DNA of 64,000 nucleotides, taken from positions 1,794,149 through 1,858,148 of the forward strand of contig NZ_LMQR01000001.1 of NCBI RefSeq assembly GCF_001424645.1. The letters are read 5' to 3'. The notes below the pieces were generated by a model. That model searched no databases. It worked only from the letters and a program-made list of their open reading frames with translations, and was not told the origin of the DNA. This document shows, piece by piece, positions 44,575-53,771 of this stretch. A program made the position numbers and the translations under genes. Every line of letters begins with the position of its first letter. Position 1 is the first letter of the stretch. Source of the stretch: Frigoribacterium sp. Leaf415. GTDB taxonomy: Bacteria > Actinomycetota > Actinomycetes > Actinomycetales > Microbacteriaceae.

Positions 44575-45483
44575 GTGCTCGCCAACTACCTCATCGGACT
44601 CCGAGAGGGCCTCGAGGCCGCTCTCGTGGTCGGCATCCTCATCGCCTACGTGGTCAAGATCGGCCGGCGCGACGTCCTCCCCCGCCTCTGGCTGGGCGTC
44701 GGCGCCGCGGTCGTCCTCTCCCTCGGACTCGGCGCCGTGCTGACCTTCGGCACCTACGGGCTCACCTTCCAGGCCCAGGAGATCATCGGCGGCGGACTCT
44801 CGATCGTGGCCGTGGGCTTCGTCACCTGGATGGTCTTCTGGATGGCTCGGACCGCGCGCGGCCTGCGCGGCGAACTCGAGTCGGGCCTCGACCGGGCGCT
44901 CGTCGGCGGTGCCGGGGCGATCGTCGCCCTGGCCTTCCTCTCGGTCGGACGCGAGGGCATCGAGACCGCCCTCTTCGTCTGGGCCACGGTGCAGTCGACC
45001 GGCGGCGGCGCGACACCCCTGGTGGGCGCGCTCCTCGGCATCCTCTCGGCCGTCGCGATCCAGGTGGCGATCTACCGCGGCGTGGTCCGCCTCGACGTCG
45101 CCCGGTTCTTCCGGGTGACCGGCTACTTCCTCGTCGTCGTCGCGGCGGGCGTCCTCGCCTACGGGGTGGGCGACCTGCAGGAGGCGTCCGTGCTGCCGGG
45201 CCGCGCCTCCCTGGCTTTCGACGTGAGCGCGGCCGTGCCGCCGACAAGCTGGTACGGCACCCTGCTGCAGGGGCTCGTCAACTTCACGCCGACGCCGAGC
45301 TGGCTGCAGGTGGTCGTCTGGCTCGCCTACCTCGCCGTCGTCGTCCCCTTCTTCGTGCGCGCGACCCGGCGCCGTCGCCCCGGCACCCCGAGCACGTCCG
45401 ACTCGTCCGGCTCGGCCACGACCCGCGGCACGTCCACCTCCCCGACCACCCCGTCCCCCCGCACCGCAGGAGCATCCCGATGA
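44575..45483 (+). CDS. efeU: Ferrous iron permease EfeU (FTR1 family)
   Basis: The 302-residue membrane protein has seven helices and the two iron-binding motifs of FTR1 permeases, LREGLEAAL at residues 7-15 and VGREGIETALF in the fourth helix. It moves iron across the membrane as part of EfeUOB. The GTG at 44575 matches the family start. A Ser/Thr-rich tail follows the last helix. efeO begins within its stop codon. Confidence 0.92.
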   Translation: MLANYLIGLREGLEAALVVGILIAYVVKIGRRDVLPRLWLGVGAAVVLSLGLGAVLTFGTYGLTFQAQEIIGGGLSIVAVGFVTWMVFWMARTARGLRGELESGLDRALVGGAGAIVALAFLSVGREGIETALFVWATVQSTGGGATPLVGALLGILSAVAIQVAIYRGVVRLDVARFFRVTGYFLVVVAAGVLAYGVGDLQEASVLPGRASLAFDVSAAVPPTSWYGTLLQGLVNFTPTPSWLQVVVWLAYLAVVVPFFVRATRRRRPGTPSTSDSSGSATTRGTSTSPTTPSPRTAGASR

Positions 45484-46676
45484 TCGCCAGCCCCCTCCGC
45501 CCCCTCGCCGTCGCCTCGGGCGTCGCCGCGCTCGCACTGGCCCTGACCGGGTGCGTCGCGAACGCCCCGGCCGGCTCCTCCGCGGCCACCGCCGTGACCG
45601 TCGACGGCTCCGACGACTCGTGCTCGCTGTCGACGACCTCGGTGCCGAGCGGCCCCGTCACGTTCACCATGACGAACACCGGCAGCGACAACAGCGAGTT
45701 CGAGCTGCTCGCCGACGACGGCCTCCGCATCATCAGCGAGAAGGAGAACATCGGCCCCGGCACCACGGGCTCGATGACGGTCTCGGTGCCGGCCGGCGAC
45801 TACTGGACCGCCTGCGTGCCGGGGCTCGTCGGAGAAGGTGTGCGCGCCTCCTTCACGGTGACCGACTCGGGCACGGCCGTCGAGGCCACGGGCAGCGAGA
45901 AGCAGCAGATCGACGCCGCGGCGACGGCCTACGTCGGCTACGTCAAGGACCAGACCGGGCAGCTCGTCACGGCCACCGAGGAGTTCCTCGCCGCGTACAC
46001 CGCCGGCGACGACGAGAAGGCGCGATCGCTCTACCCGTCCGCGCGGGCGCACTACGAGCGCATCGAGCCCGTGGCCGAGTCCTTCGGCGACCTCGACCCC
46101 AAGATCGACTTCCGTGAGGCCGACGTCGAGCCCGGCACCGAGTGGACCGGCTGGCACCGCATCGAGAAGGACCTCTGGCAGCCCGCGGCGTCGGACAACG
46201 GAGGCGCGGCGTACGTCCCCCTGACGGCCGACGAACGCACGCACTACGCCGACCTGCTGACGAGCGACACGAAGGACCTCTACGACGAGGTCACGGCGAG
46301 CGACTTCACGGTCGGGATCGACACGATCGCCAACGGCGCGGTCGGCCTGATGGACGAGGTGGCCACCGGCAAGATCACCGGCGAGGAGGAGATCTGGTCG
46401 CACACCGACCTCTACGACTTCCAGGGCAACCTCGAGGGCGCCCGGGTGGCGTTCGACGGAGTGCGTGACATCGTCGACCAGAAGGACCCCGAACTGGCGA
46501 CCTCGATCGACGCGCAGCTGACGAAGGTCGAGACGCTGCTCGCGGGTTACGGCAGCCTCGACGCGGGCTACTCCTCGTACACCGACCTGACCGACGCCGA
46601 CAAGAAGAAGCTGTCGGACGCCGTCAACGCCCTCAGCGAGCCGCTCAGCAAGCTGACCTCGGCGCTGGTCGCCTGA
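45480..46676 (+). CDS. efeO: EfeO iron-uptake lipoprotein (cupredoxin plus M75 domain)
   Basis: The 398-residue product has a lipoprotein signal (LALALTGC lipobox), a cupredoxin-like domain (about 40-135, VTFTMTNTGSDNSEFELL) and an M75/imelysin-like domain with the HYERIEPVAESFGDLD motif that binds metal. It delivers iron to EfeU at the outer face. The ATG overlaps the efeU stop (ATGA) and has AGGAG upstream. Confidence 0.93.
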   Translation: MIASPLRPLAVASGVAALALALTGCVANAPAGSSAATAVTVDGSDDSCSLSTTSVPSGPVTFTMTNTGSDNSEFELLADDGLRIISEKENIGPGTTGSMTVSVPAGDYWTACVPGLVGEGVRASFTVTDSGTAVEATGSEKQQIDAAATAYVGYVKDQTGQLVTATEEFLAAYTAGDDEKARSLYPSARAHYERIEPVAESFGDLDPKIDFREADVEPGTEWTGWHRIEKDLWQPAASDNGGAAYVPLTADERTHYADLLTSDTKDLYDEVTASDFTVGIDTIANGAVGLMDEVATGKITGEEEIWSHTDLYDFQGNLEGARVAFDGVRDIVDQKDPELATSIDAQLTKVETLLAGYGSLDAGYSSYTDLTDADKKKLSDAVNALSEPLSKLTSALVA

Positions 46677-46678
46677 CG

Positions 46679-47962
46679 GTGACGGACGGAGGCGGCCTCT
46701 CGCGCCGCGGTCTGTTGGGGCTCGTCGGCACGGGGGTCGGAGCCGGCGTCCTGGGGCTCGGGGTCGGGATCGGCACGGACCGAGCCGTCCAGGCGCATGC
46801 CGACGGGTCGTCCGGCGCCTCGGCGTCGTACCCGTTCTTCGGTCGACACCAGTCGGGCATCGTCACCGCCGCGCAGGACCGCCTGCACTTCGCCTCGTTC
46901 GACGTCGCGGACGGCGTCTCCCGCGCCGACCTCGTCGAGCTGCTGAAGGACTGGAGCTACGCGGCGTCGAGACTCACGGCAGGCCTCGACGTCAGCCCGA
47001 CGGGTGCCACGGGCGGCAGCCTCCTGGCACCGCCGGACGACACGGGCGAGGCCACGGGTCTGCCCGCCGCCGGACTCACGGTCACGATCGGCTTCGGGCC
47101 GACCCTGTTCACCACCGCCGACGGCACCGACCGCTTCGGACTCGCGTCGAAGCGGCCTCCGGCCCTCGTCGACCTGCCGCACTTCTCGGGCGACCAGCTC
47201 GTGGCGGCCGCGAGCGGCGGCGACCTCTGCGTCCAGGCATGCAGCGACGACCCCCAGGTCGCGGTCCACGCGATCCGCAACCTCTCGCGGATCGCCTTCG
47301 GCCGCGCCTCCCTGCGGTGGTCCCAGCTGGGCTTCGGCCGCACCTCGTCGACGACCCGCGGTCAGACGACGCCGCGCAACCTCTTCGGCTTCAAGGACGG
47401 CACGGCCAACGTGAAGGCCGAGGACGTCGCCGCGGTGGACGACGGCGTCTGGGCGACCGCGTCCGACGGAGCGGGATGGATGGACGGCGGCTCGTACCTC
47501 GTCGCCCGGAAGATCCGCATGACGATCGAGACCTGGGACCACGCCTCTCTGGCGGAGCAGCAGACGGTCGTGGGCCGCGACAAGGGCGAGGGGGCCCCGC
47601 TCTCGGGCGGGACCGAGTTCACGGCACCCGACTTCGCCGCCGCCGCCTCGACCGGTGACGGTCCGGCCATCGCACCCGACTCGCACGTCGCCCTGGCGCA
47701 CCCGCAGAACAACGACGGGGCCACGCTGCTGCGGCGAGGCTACAACTTCGTCGACGGCAACGACGAACTCGGCCGCCTGAACGCCGGGCTGTTCTTCATC
47801 GCGTTCAACCGCGACCCCCGGCGGCAGTACGTGCCGATCCAGCAGGCGCTCTCGAGGAACGACCGGATGAACGAGTACGTCAAGCACGTCGGGTCGGCCC
47901 TCTTCGCGGTGCCGCCCGGGGCGTCACGAGACGGCTGGGTCGGCGAGACGCTCTTCGGCTGA
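46679..47962 (+). CDS. efeB: EfeB deferrochelatase/Dyp-type heme peroxidase
   Basis: The 427-residue protein has a twin-arginine signal (LSRRGLLGLVG) with a following hydrophobic stretch, then two ferredoxin-like DyP domains. The GxxDG heme-pocket motif reads FGFKDGTANV, and the heme-side region shows SHVALAHPQNN. It oxidises ferrous iron or extracts iron from heme outside the membrane and depends on Tat export. It starts two bases after the efeO stop. Confidence 0.94.
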   Translation: MTDGGGLSRRGLLGLVGTGVGAGVLGLGVGIGTDRAVQAHADGSSGASASYPFFGRHQSGIVTAAQDRLHFASFDVADGVSRADLVELLKDWSYAASRLTAGLDVSPTGATGGSLLAPPDDTGEATGLPAAGLTVTIGFGPTLFTTADGTDRFGLASKRPPALVDLPHFSGDQLVAAASGGDLCVQACSDDPQVAVHAIRNLSRIAFGRASLRWSQLGFGRTSSTTRGQTTPRNLFGFKDGTANVKAEDVAAVDDGVWATASDGAGWMDGGSYLVARKIRMTIETWDHASLAEQQTVVGRDKGEGAPLSGGTEFTAPDFAAAASTGDGPAIAPDSHVALAHPQNNDGATLLRRGYNFVDGNDELGRLNAGLFFIAFNRDPRRQYVPIQQALSRNDRMNEYVKHVGSALFAVPPGASRDGWVGETLFG

Positions 47963-48016
47963 CGCGGCTCCCGACGGCTCGGGACCCGCCGGGGCCGAGG
48001 GACCCACCGCAGGTCG

Positions 48017-48532
48017 TCAGACGGACGTGACGACGTACGTGGCGATCGCCTGACCCTCGCTGTCGGTCGAGACGGTGAGCACGACGCGGTACGCGGCGCC
48101 GGTGAAGGTGCCGAAGCCGCTCTCGGCGTCGGTGTCGACCCCCGAGGCCGTGTAGCCGGCGGCCTCGAGCTGCCGCTGGGCGACGGCGAACTGGTCGGCG
48201 CCCGAGACGGTGATCTGGGCGACCCATCCGGTGCCGTCGGGACCTGCTCCCCCACCACGGGTCGTCCCCGGGACGAGCGGCACCTCGGCCGGGAAGCTCG
48301 CGGGCAGGGTGCCGTCGGTCGTGATGCCGGCACCGTTGAGCGCCTCGCCGGCGGCGTCCTCGACGGCCTTCTGCGCGGTGCCCTTGAGGTTCTCGATGCC
48401 GCTGTCGACGGCGCCGCCCACGATGTTGTCGACGGGCGAGCCCTCACCGCAGGCGGTGAGACCGGCCACGAGGCCGGCCGCCAGCGCGAGCGTGGCGGCG
48501 GAGCGGGCGAGGGTCGTCTTCTGGATCAGCAC
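48017..48532 (-). CDS. Secreted lipoprotein of unknown function
   Basis: The 171-residue product has a lipoprotein signal peptide with the lipobox LTAC near residue 28, a helical segment rich in Ala and Glu, then a beta-rich domain ending in VVLTVSTDSEGQAIATYVV. I recognise no family. GTG 48532 is six bases after TAACCT, so the transcript is probably leaderless. It converges with efeB. Confidence 0.75.
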   Translation of the reverse strand: MLIQKTTLARSAATLALAAGLVAGLTACGEGSPVDNIVGGAVDSGIENLKGTAQKAVEDAAGEALNGAGITTDGTLPASFPAEVPLVPGTTRGGGAGPDGTGWVAQITVSGADQFAVAQRQLEAAGYTASGVDTDAESGFGTFTGAAYRVVLTVSTDSEGQAIATYVVTSV

Positions 48533-48590
48533 TCCGCGAGGTTAACGGTGGTCGCTGGGGGCGGGCGCAGAACGTGCCGACAACGCACGA

Positions 48591-48624
48591 AGGAGGCGGT
48601 CCGCGGTGATGCGGACCGCCTCCT
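48591..48624 (-). terminator. Intrinsic terminator after typA
   Basis: A perfect 14-bp stem (48591-48604 with 48611-48624) with a GGTGAT loop lies about 20 bases beyond the typA stop on the minus strand. Confidence 0.8.
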
Positions 48625-48645
48625 CGGCGGGTGGTGCGGTGGTGC

Positions 48646-50556
48646 TTACGCGTTCTGCTTCTTTAGGCGAGCCGTGCTCCGCTGGCGGGCCGACGCGTCG
48701 AGCTCGACCTTGCGGATGCGGATGGCGTCGGGGGTGACCTCGACGCACTCGTCGTCACCGGCGAACTCGAGGGACTCTTCGAGCGACAGCACCTTGGAGG
48801 GCGTCATCGACTCGAAGTTGTCGGCCGTCGACTGACGCATGTTGGTCAGCTTCTTCTCTTTGGTGATGTTGACGTCCATGTCGTCGGCGCGCGAGTTCTC
48901 GCCCACGACCATGCCCTCGTAGACCTCTTCGGTCGGCTGCACGAAGAACGACATGCGCTCCTGCAGGTTGATGATCGCGAAGGGGGTGACGACACCCGAG
49001 CGGTCGGCGATGATCGAACCGTTGGTGCGGGTCGAGATCTCGCCGGCCCAGGGGCCGTAGCCGTGGCTGATGCCGTTGGCGATGCCGGTGCCGCGCGTGT
49101 CGGTGAGGAACTGCGTGCGGAAGCCGATCAGGCCGCGCGAGGGGACGATGAACTCCATGCGCACCCAGCCCGAGCCGTGGTTCGCCATGTTCTCCATGCG
49201 GCCCTTGCGGGCGGCCATCAGCTGCGTGATGGCACCGAGGTACTCGTCGGGCACGTCGATGGTCATGTGCTCGAACGGCTCCTGGAGCTTGCCGTTCTCG
49301 TCACGACGGGTGACGACCTGGGGCTTGCCGACGGTGAGCTCGAAGCCCTCGCGGCGCATCTGCTCGACGAGGATGGCCAGGGCGAGCTCGCCGCGCCCCT
49401 GGACCTCCCACGCGTCGGGACGTCCGATGTCGACGACCTTGAGGCTGACGTTACCGATCAGCTCGCGGTCGAGGCGGTCCTTCACCATGCGGGCGGTGAG
49501 CTTGTGGCCCTTGACCTTGCCGATGAGCGGCGAGGTGTTCGTGCCGATCGTCATCGAGATGGCGGGGTCGTCGACCGTGATGGTCGGCAGCGGCCGCACG
49601 TCGTCGGGGTCGGACAGCGTCTCGCCGATGGTGATGGTGTCGAAGCCGGCGACGGCGACGATGTCGCCCGGGCCCGCGCTCTCGGCCGGGTAGCGGTCGA
49701 GGGCCTTGGTGATCAGCAGCTCGGTGATGCGGGCGTTGACGACGGAACCGTCGGCCTTGACCCAAGCCACCGTCTGGCCCTTCTTCAGCGTGCCGTGGAA
49801 GACGCGCAGCAGGGCGAGGCGACCGAGGAACGGCGAGGCGTCGAGGTTGGTGACGTGCGCCTGGAGGGGGTGCTCGTCGTCGTAGGTCGGCGCGGGCACG
49901 TGCGTCAGGATCGCGTCGAACAGCGGCTCGAGGTCGGCGTTGTCGGGCAGCGAGCCGTCGGCGGGCTTGTTGGTCGACGCGGCGCCGTTGCGACCCGAGG
50001 CGTAGACGACGGGCACGTTGAGGATCGCGTCGAGGTCGAGGTCGTCGACCTCTTCGCTCAGGTCGCTCGCGAGGCCCAGCAGCAGGTCTTGCGACTCGGC
50101 GACGACCTCGTCGATGCGCGCGTCGGGGCGGTCGGTCTTGTTGACCAGCAGGATGACGGGCAGCTTGGCCGCGAGGGCCTTGCGCAGCACGAAGCGCGTC
50201 TGGGGCAGGGGACCCTCGGACGCGTCGACGAGCAGCACGACGCCGTCGACCATGGACAGGCCGCGCTCGACCTCGCCACCGAAGTCGGCGTGGCCGGGGG
50301 TGTCGATCACGTTGATGGTGATCGGGCCGTCGGTCGCGTGCTCGCCGTTGTAGAGCACCGCGGTGTTCTTCGCGAGGATCGTGATGCCCTTTTCGCGCTC
50401 GAGCTCGTTCGAGTCCATCATGCGGTCTTCGGTGTCGAAGTGCGCGTCGAAGGAGTTGGTCTGCTTGAGCATGGCGTCGACGAGGGTCGTCTTGCCGTGG
50501 TCGACGTGGGCCACGATCGCCACGTTGCGCAGGTCGCTGCGGATGGCAGTCGCCAT
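48646..50556 (-). CDS. typA: Ribosome-associated GTPase TypA/BipA
   Basis: The 636-residue translational GTPase shows G1 AHVDHGKTT, the switch region EREKGITI, G3 DTPGHADFGGEVER, G4 NKTD, EF-G-like domains III and V, and the BipA C-terminal domain (GTGIANGISHGYGPWAGEI). It assists 50S assembly and stress growth. ATG 50556 follows AAGGA. Position near mshB and an oligopeptide-binding protein is shared with mycobacteria. Confidence 0.97.
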   Translation of the reverse strand: MATAIRSDLRNVAIVAHVDHGKTTLVDAMLKQTNSFDAHFDTEDRMMDSNELEREKGITILAKNTAVLYNGEHATDGPITINVIDTPGHADFGGEVERGLSMVDGVVLLVDASEGPLPQTRFVLRKALAAKLPVILLVNKTDRPDARIDEVVAESQDLLLGLASDLSEEVDDLDLDAILNVPVVYASGRNGAASTNKPADGSLPDNADLEPLFDAILTHVPAPTYDDEHPLQAHVTNLDASPFLGRLALLRVFHGTLKKGQTVAWVKADGSVVNARITELLITKALDRYPAESAGPGDIVAVAGFDTITIGETLSDPDDVRPLPTITVDDPAISMTIGTNTSPLIGKVKGHKLTARMVKDRLDRELIGNVSLKVVDIGRPDAWEVQGRGELALAILVEQMRREGFELTVGKPQVVTRRDENGKLQEPFEHMTIDVPDEYLGAITQLMAARKGRMENMANHGSGWVRMEFIVPSRGLIGFRTQFLTDTRGTGIANGISHGYGPWAGEISTRTNGSIIADRSGVVTPFAIINLQERMSFFVQPTEEVYEGMVVGENSRADDMDVNITKEKKLTNMRQSTADNFESMTPSKVLSLEESLEFAGDDECVEVTPDAIRIRKVELDASARQRSTARLKKQNA

Positions 50557-50766
50557 GGATGTGTTCCTTACGAGAAGAGAGAGGGGGAAGTGGTCGGGTC
50601 AGAGCCCGGCGAAGACAGTCTACGGCACGTGGTAAAGGGACCCCTCCGCCATGGTCTTCCGAAGGCGAGGGGGACGCTTCGGGTCCCCCACATGACCGCT
50701 TGTCACCTTTTCGTCCTGGTGGGAGCGTGAGGCCCTGGGCCACTCGCCCACCGAACGGAGGACACC

Positions 50767-50994
50767 ATGAAGAAGCGCATCGCATCCGTGTTGTTGGGGC
50801 TCGGCCTGGTCGCCGGAGCCGTCGCCGCTCCTGCTGCGGCACAAGCGGCGGTCGCCAGCACCTCGCCCGGTTACTCGTCCCTGAACGCCTGCAACGCCGG
50901 AGCCAAGACGTACCGCCAGACCGGACTCACGATCACGTCGGCCTGCACGTACTACTCGGGCTCCAAGACCTGGAACTTCACCTACAGCGCCTGA
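50767..50994 (+). CDS. Small secreted protein (75 residues)
   Basis: The product has a clear Sec signal (MKKRIASVLLGLGLVAG start, AAAQA cleavage region near residue 27) and a mature part of about 48 residues rich in Ser, Tyr and Thr with two cysteines (NACNAG and SACTYY) that could form one disulfide. ATG 50767 has GGAGG seven bases upstream and a strong terminator follows, so it is a monocistronic gene. No family is recognised; a secreted structural or antimicrobial-like role is only speculation. Confidence 0.8.
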   Translation: MKKRIASVLLGLGLVAGAVAAPAAAQAAVASTSPGYSSLNACNAGAKTYRQTGLTITSACTYYSGSKTWNFTYSA

Positions 50995-51015
50995 CGCCGA
51001 CCGACGTCCGCGACG

Positions 51016-51049
51016 ACGAAGGGCCCCGCCGTCCGGCGGGGCCCTTCGT
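51016..51049 (+). terminator. Intrinsic terminator after the small secreted protein
   Basis: A GC-rich perfect stem (51016-51031 with 51034-51049) closes on a tight GTCC turn. It lies between convergent genes and may also end the ABC transporter operon. Confidence 0.85.
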
Positions 51050-51063
51050 GGTCACCGAACGGA

Positions 51064-52821
51064 TCAGCGGCCGAACTCGAAGTTCGCGCCGGGGATCGCT
51101 TCGAGCAGTTCGCGCGTGTACTGCTGGGCCGGGTTGGCGAAGATGTCGTCGGTCGTGCCCGCCTCGACGACGCGACCCTTCTGCATGACGCTGACGTTGT
51201 CCGCGATGAGGCGGACGACGGCGAGGTCGTGCGTGATGAAGAGGTAGGTCAGCCCGAGTTCGGTCTGCAGGTCGGTGAGCAGGTCGAGGATCTGCCCCTG
51301 GACGAGGACGTCCAGGGCCGAGACCGCCTCGTCGAGGACGATGACGTCGGGCTTGAGCGCGAGCGCCCGGGCCACGGCGATGCGCTGACGTTGACCACCG
51401 GAGAGCTCGTTCGGGTACCGGTTGACCGTCGACGCGGGCAGGGACACCTGATCGAGCAACTCTCGGACGCGGGCCTGACGACTGGAGCGGTCGCCGATGC
51501 CGTGCGTGACGAGCGGCTCGGCGATCGTGTTGCCCACGCTGTACATCGGGTCGAGCGAACCGTAGGGGTCCTGGAAGACCGGCTGGACCCGACGACGGAA
51601 GTCGAAGAGGTCTCGGCCCTTCAGCGCTCCGACGCTCTGGCCGCCGACCGACACGGTGCCCGACGTGATCGACTCGAGCTGGAGCACGAGCTTGGCGACG
51701 GTCGACTTGCCCGAGCCGGACTCACCCACGAGCGCCATCGTCGTGCCCCGCGGGATCGAGAACGACACGTCGTCGACGGCCCGCAGGTCGGTCGTCTTGA
51801 AGCCACCCTGGCGGATCTTGTAGACCTTCGACAGGTTCGTCACCGAGATGTACTCGGAGTCCTTCTTCCCGGCCTCCTCGCGCTGACGGGCGCGAGCGAT
51901 GAGCTCGGCGTCGTCGGCCCCCTCGTCGGAGATCTCGAGCCCGTGGGAGTGCGTGGGCGCGATGCTCGACTGGATGCGCTGGCTGGCGAGAGACGGCGCG
52001 GCCGCGACCAGCCGCTGCGTGTACGGGTGCTGCGGGTTGGCGAGGATCTCTTTCGAGGGCCCCGACTCGACGACACGACCCTTGTACATGACGACGAGCT
52101 TCTCGGCCCGCTCGGCGGCGAGGCCGAGATCGTGCGTGATGAAGAGCACCGAGGTGCCGTAGTCCCGGGTCAGGGTCTCGAGGTGGTCGAGGATGCGGCG
52201 CTGGACGGTGACGTCGAGAGCTGATGTGGGCTCGTCGGCGATCAGGAGCTTGGGCCGTGACGACAAGCCGATGCCGATCAGCACGCGCTGACGCATGCCG
52301 CCCGAGAACTGGTGCGGGAATTGCTTGAGGCGGTCGCCTGCGTCGTTGAGTCCGGCCTCTTTCAGGACGTCGACGGCGCGCTGGCGGACCGCGGTCTTGC
52401 CCGTCGCGACACCGTTCGCCCGGATCGCCTCCTCGACCTGGAAGCCGATGCTCCACACGGGGTTGAGGTTCGACATGGGGTCTTGCGGCACGTAGCCGAT
52501 GTCGCGACCGCGGATGGCCTGCATCTCGGCGGCGCTGACCTTCGTGAGGTCCTTGCCCTCGAAGAGGATCTGGCCGCCCGTGACCTCGCCCGTGCCGGGC
52601 AGCAGGTCGATGATGGACGTGGCGGTCGTCGACTTGCCCGAGCCGGACTCACCCACGATCGCGAGGCTCTCGCCTTGACGGATCGTGAGGTCGACCCCGC
52701 GCACGGCGTCGACGTACCCTGCCTGCGTCTTGAAGCCGATCTTGAGGCCTTTGATCTCGAGCAGGGGCGTCGACGACGAAGCGGTGCCCGCCGTCTCGGG
52801 TCGGGTGGAGGTGTCGGTCAT
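51064..52821 (-). CDS. Fused dipeptide/oligopeptide ABC transporter ATPase (DppD-DppF type)
   Basis: The 585-residue protein contains two complete ABC ATPase domains. Each has Walker A GESGSGKST and a signature (FSGGMRQR in the first, LSGGQRQR in the second), with DEPTSALD and DEAVSALD Walker B regions. C-terminal oligopeptide-ABC extensions with QHPYTQRL and QQYTRELL follow each domain. Most peptide importers use two separate ATPases; here they are one chain. The ATG at 52821 overlaps the permease stop (ATGA). Confidence 0.94.
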   Translation of the reverse strand: MTDTSTRPETAGTASSSTPLLEIKGLKIGFKTQAGYVDAVRGVDLTIRQGESLAIVGESGSGKSTTATSIIDLLPGTGEVTGGQILFEGKDLTKVSAAEMQAIRGRDIGYVPQDPMSNLNPVWSIGFQVEEAIRANGVATGKTAVRQRAVDVLKEAGLNDAGDRLKQFPHQFSGGMRQRVLIGIGLSSRPKLLIADEPTSALDVTVQRRILDHLETLTRDYGTSVLFITHDLGLAAERAEKLVVMYKGRVVESGPSKEILANPQHPYTQRLVAAAPSLASQRIQSSIAPTHSHGLEISDEGADDAELIARARQREEAGKKDSEYISVTNLSKVYKIRQGGFKTTDLRAVDDVSFSIPRGTTMALVGESGSGKSTVAKLVLQLESITSGTVSVGGQSVGALKGRDLFDFRRRVQPVFQDPYGSLDPMYSVGNTIAEPLVTHGIGDRSSRQARVRELLDQVSLPASTVNRYPNELSGGQRQRIAVARALALKPDVIVLDEAVSALDVLVQGQILDLLTDLQTELGLTYLFITHDLAVVRLIADNVSVMQKGRVVEAGTTDDIFANPAQQYTRELLEAIPGANFEFGR

Positions 52822-53771
52822 CGACGTGCCCTCGCCTTCGGGTCGAGGGCGTCGCGCACGACGTCGCCCATGAGGAGGAACGACAGCACCGTCACGGACA
52901 GCGCCGCGGCGGGCCAGAAGAGGGGCATCGGCGCGACACGGAGCGAGTTGCGCGCCGCGTTGATGTCGTTGCCCCAGGACATGGTGCTCGGCGGCAGCCC
53001 GATGCCGAGGAACGACAGTGTCGCCTCGGCCACGATGAACGTGCCGAGCGAGACCGTCGCCACGACGATGACCGGGGTGATGGCGTTCGGCACGACGTGC
53101 CGGACCAGGATGCGGAAGCGGGACACCCCGAGCGCGGCCGAGGCCGTGACGTAGTCGGCGGCCCGTGCGCTGAGGACCGAACCGCGCATGACGCGCGCGA
53201 TCTGGGGCCAGGCGAAGACCGACAGCACGAGGGCCACGGTGAGGGGCGTCCGCGTCGGCAGGATCGACATCAGCACGATGGCACCGAGGACGGTGGGGAT
53301 CGCGAAGAAGATGTCGCCGATGCGCGAGACGACCGCGTCGAGCCATCCGCCGTAGAAGCCGGCCAGCGAGCCGATGACGATGCCGACGACCGTGACGATG
53401 ATCGTCGCGATCAGACCGACGGTCAGCGAGGCACGGGTACCCCAGACGATGCGGGCGAACACGTCGGTGCCCTGGAACGTGAAGCCGAGCAGGTGGCCTG
53501 CCGACGGGCCCTCGTTGCTCCGGGGCAGGTCGGCGGCCGTCGGCGAGACGCTGGTGAACAGTCCGGGGACGAGCGCCACCACGATGACGACGACGATGAG
53601 GAACGCCGCGATCCAGAACGTGGGGCGACGCTTCATGGCGTCCCACGCGTCGTTCCAGCTGCTGCGGGGTTTCTCGGACTCGTCGATCGCGTCGACGGCC
53701 TTGACGGGCGTCTCGTCGAGATCGGCGACGAAGTGGTCGGCGGACAACGCCGACGAGTCGTTACTTGGCAT
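52818..53771 (-). CDS. Peptide ABC transporter permease (DppC type)
   Basis: The 317-residue membrane protein has a cytosolic N-terminal extension, six helices and the binding-protein-dependent transport EAA loop (AASALGVSRFRILVRHVVPN). It pairs with the DppB-type permease. The ATG at 53771 lies 11 bp inside the upstream permease gene, so the two are coupled. Confidence 0.94.
   Translation of the reverse strand: MPSNDSSALSADHFVADLDETPVKAVDAIDESEKPRSSWNDAWDAMKRRPTFWIAAFLIVVVIVVALVPGLFTSVSPTAADLPRSNEGPSAGHLLGFTFQGTDVFARIVWGTRASLTVGLIATIIVTVVGIVIGSLAGFYGGWLDAVVSRIGDIFFAIPTVLGAIVLMSILPTRTPLTVALVLSVFAWPQIARVMRGSVLSARAADYVTASAALGVSRFRILVRHVVPNAITPVIVVATVSLGTFIVAEATLSFLGIGLPPSTMSWGNDINAARNSLRVAPMPLFWPAAALSVTVLSFLLMGDVVRDALDPKARARR

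Noticed and set aside
27726..51049. Similarity between terminator stems at 27726 and 51016
   Set aside because: Both share a CGAAGGGCCCCG arm, but this is a common terminator composition in GC-rich actinobacteria and the loops and flanks differ, so they are not a mobile repeat.
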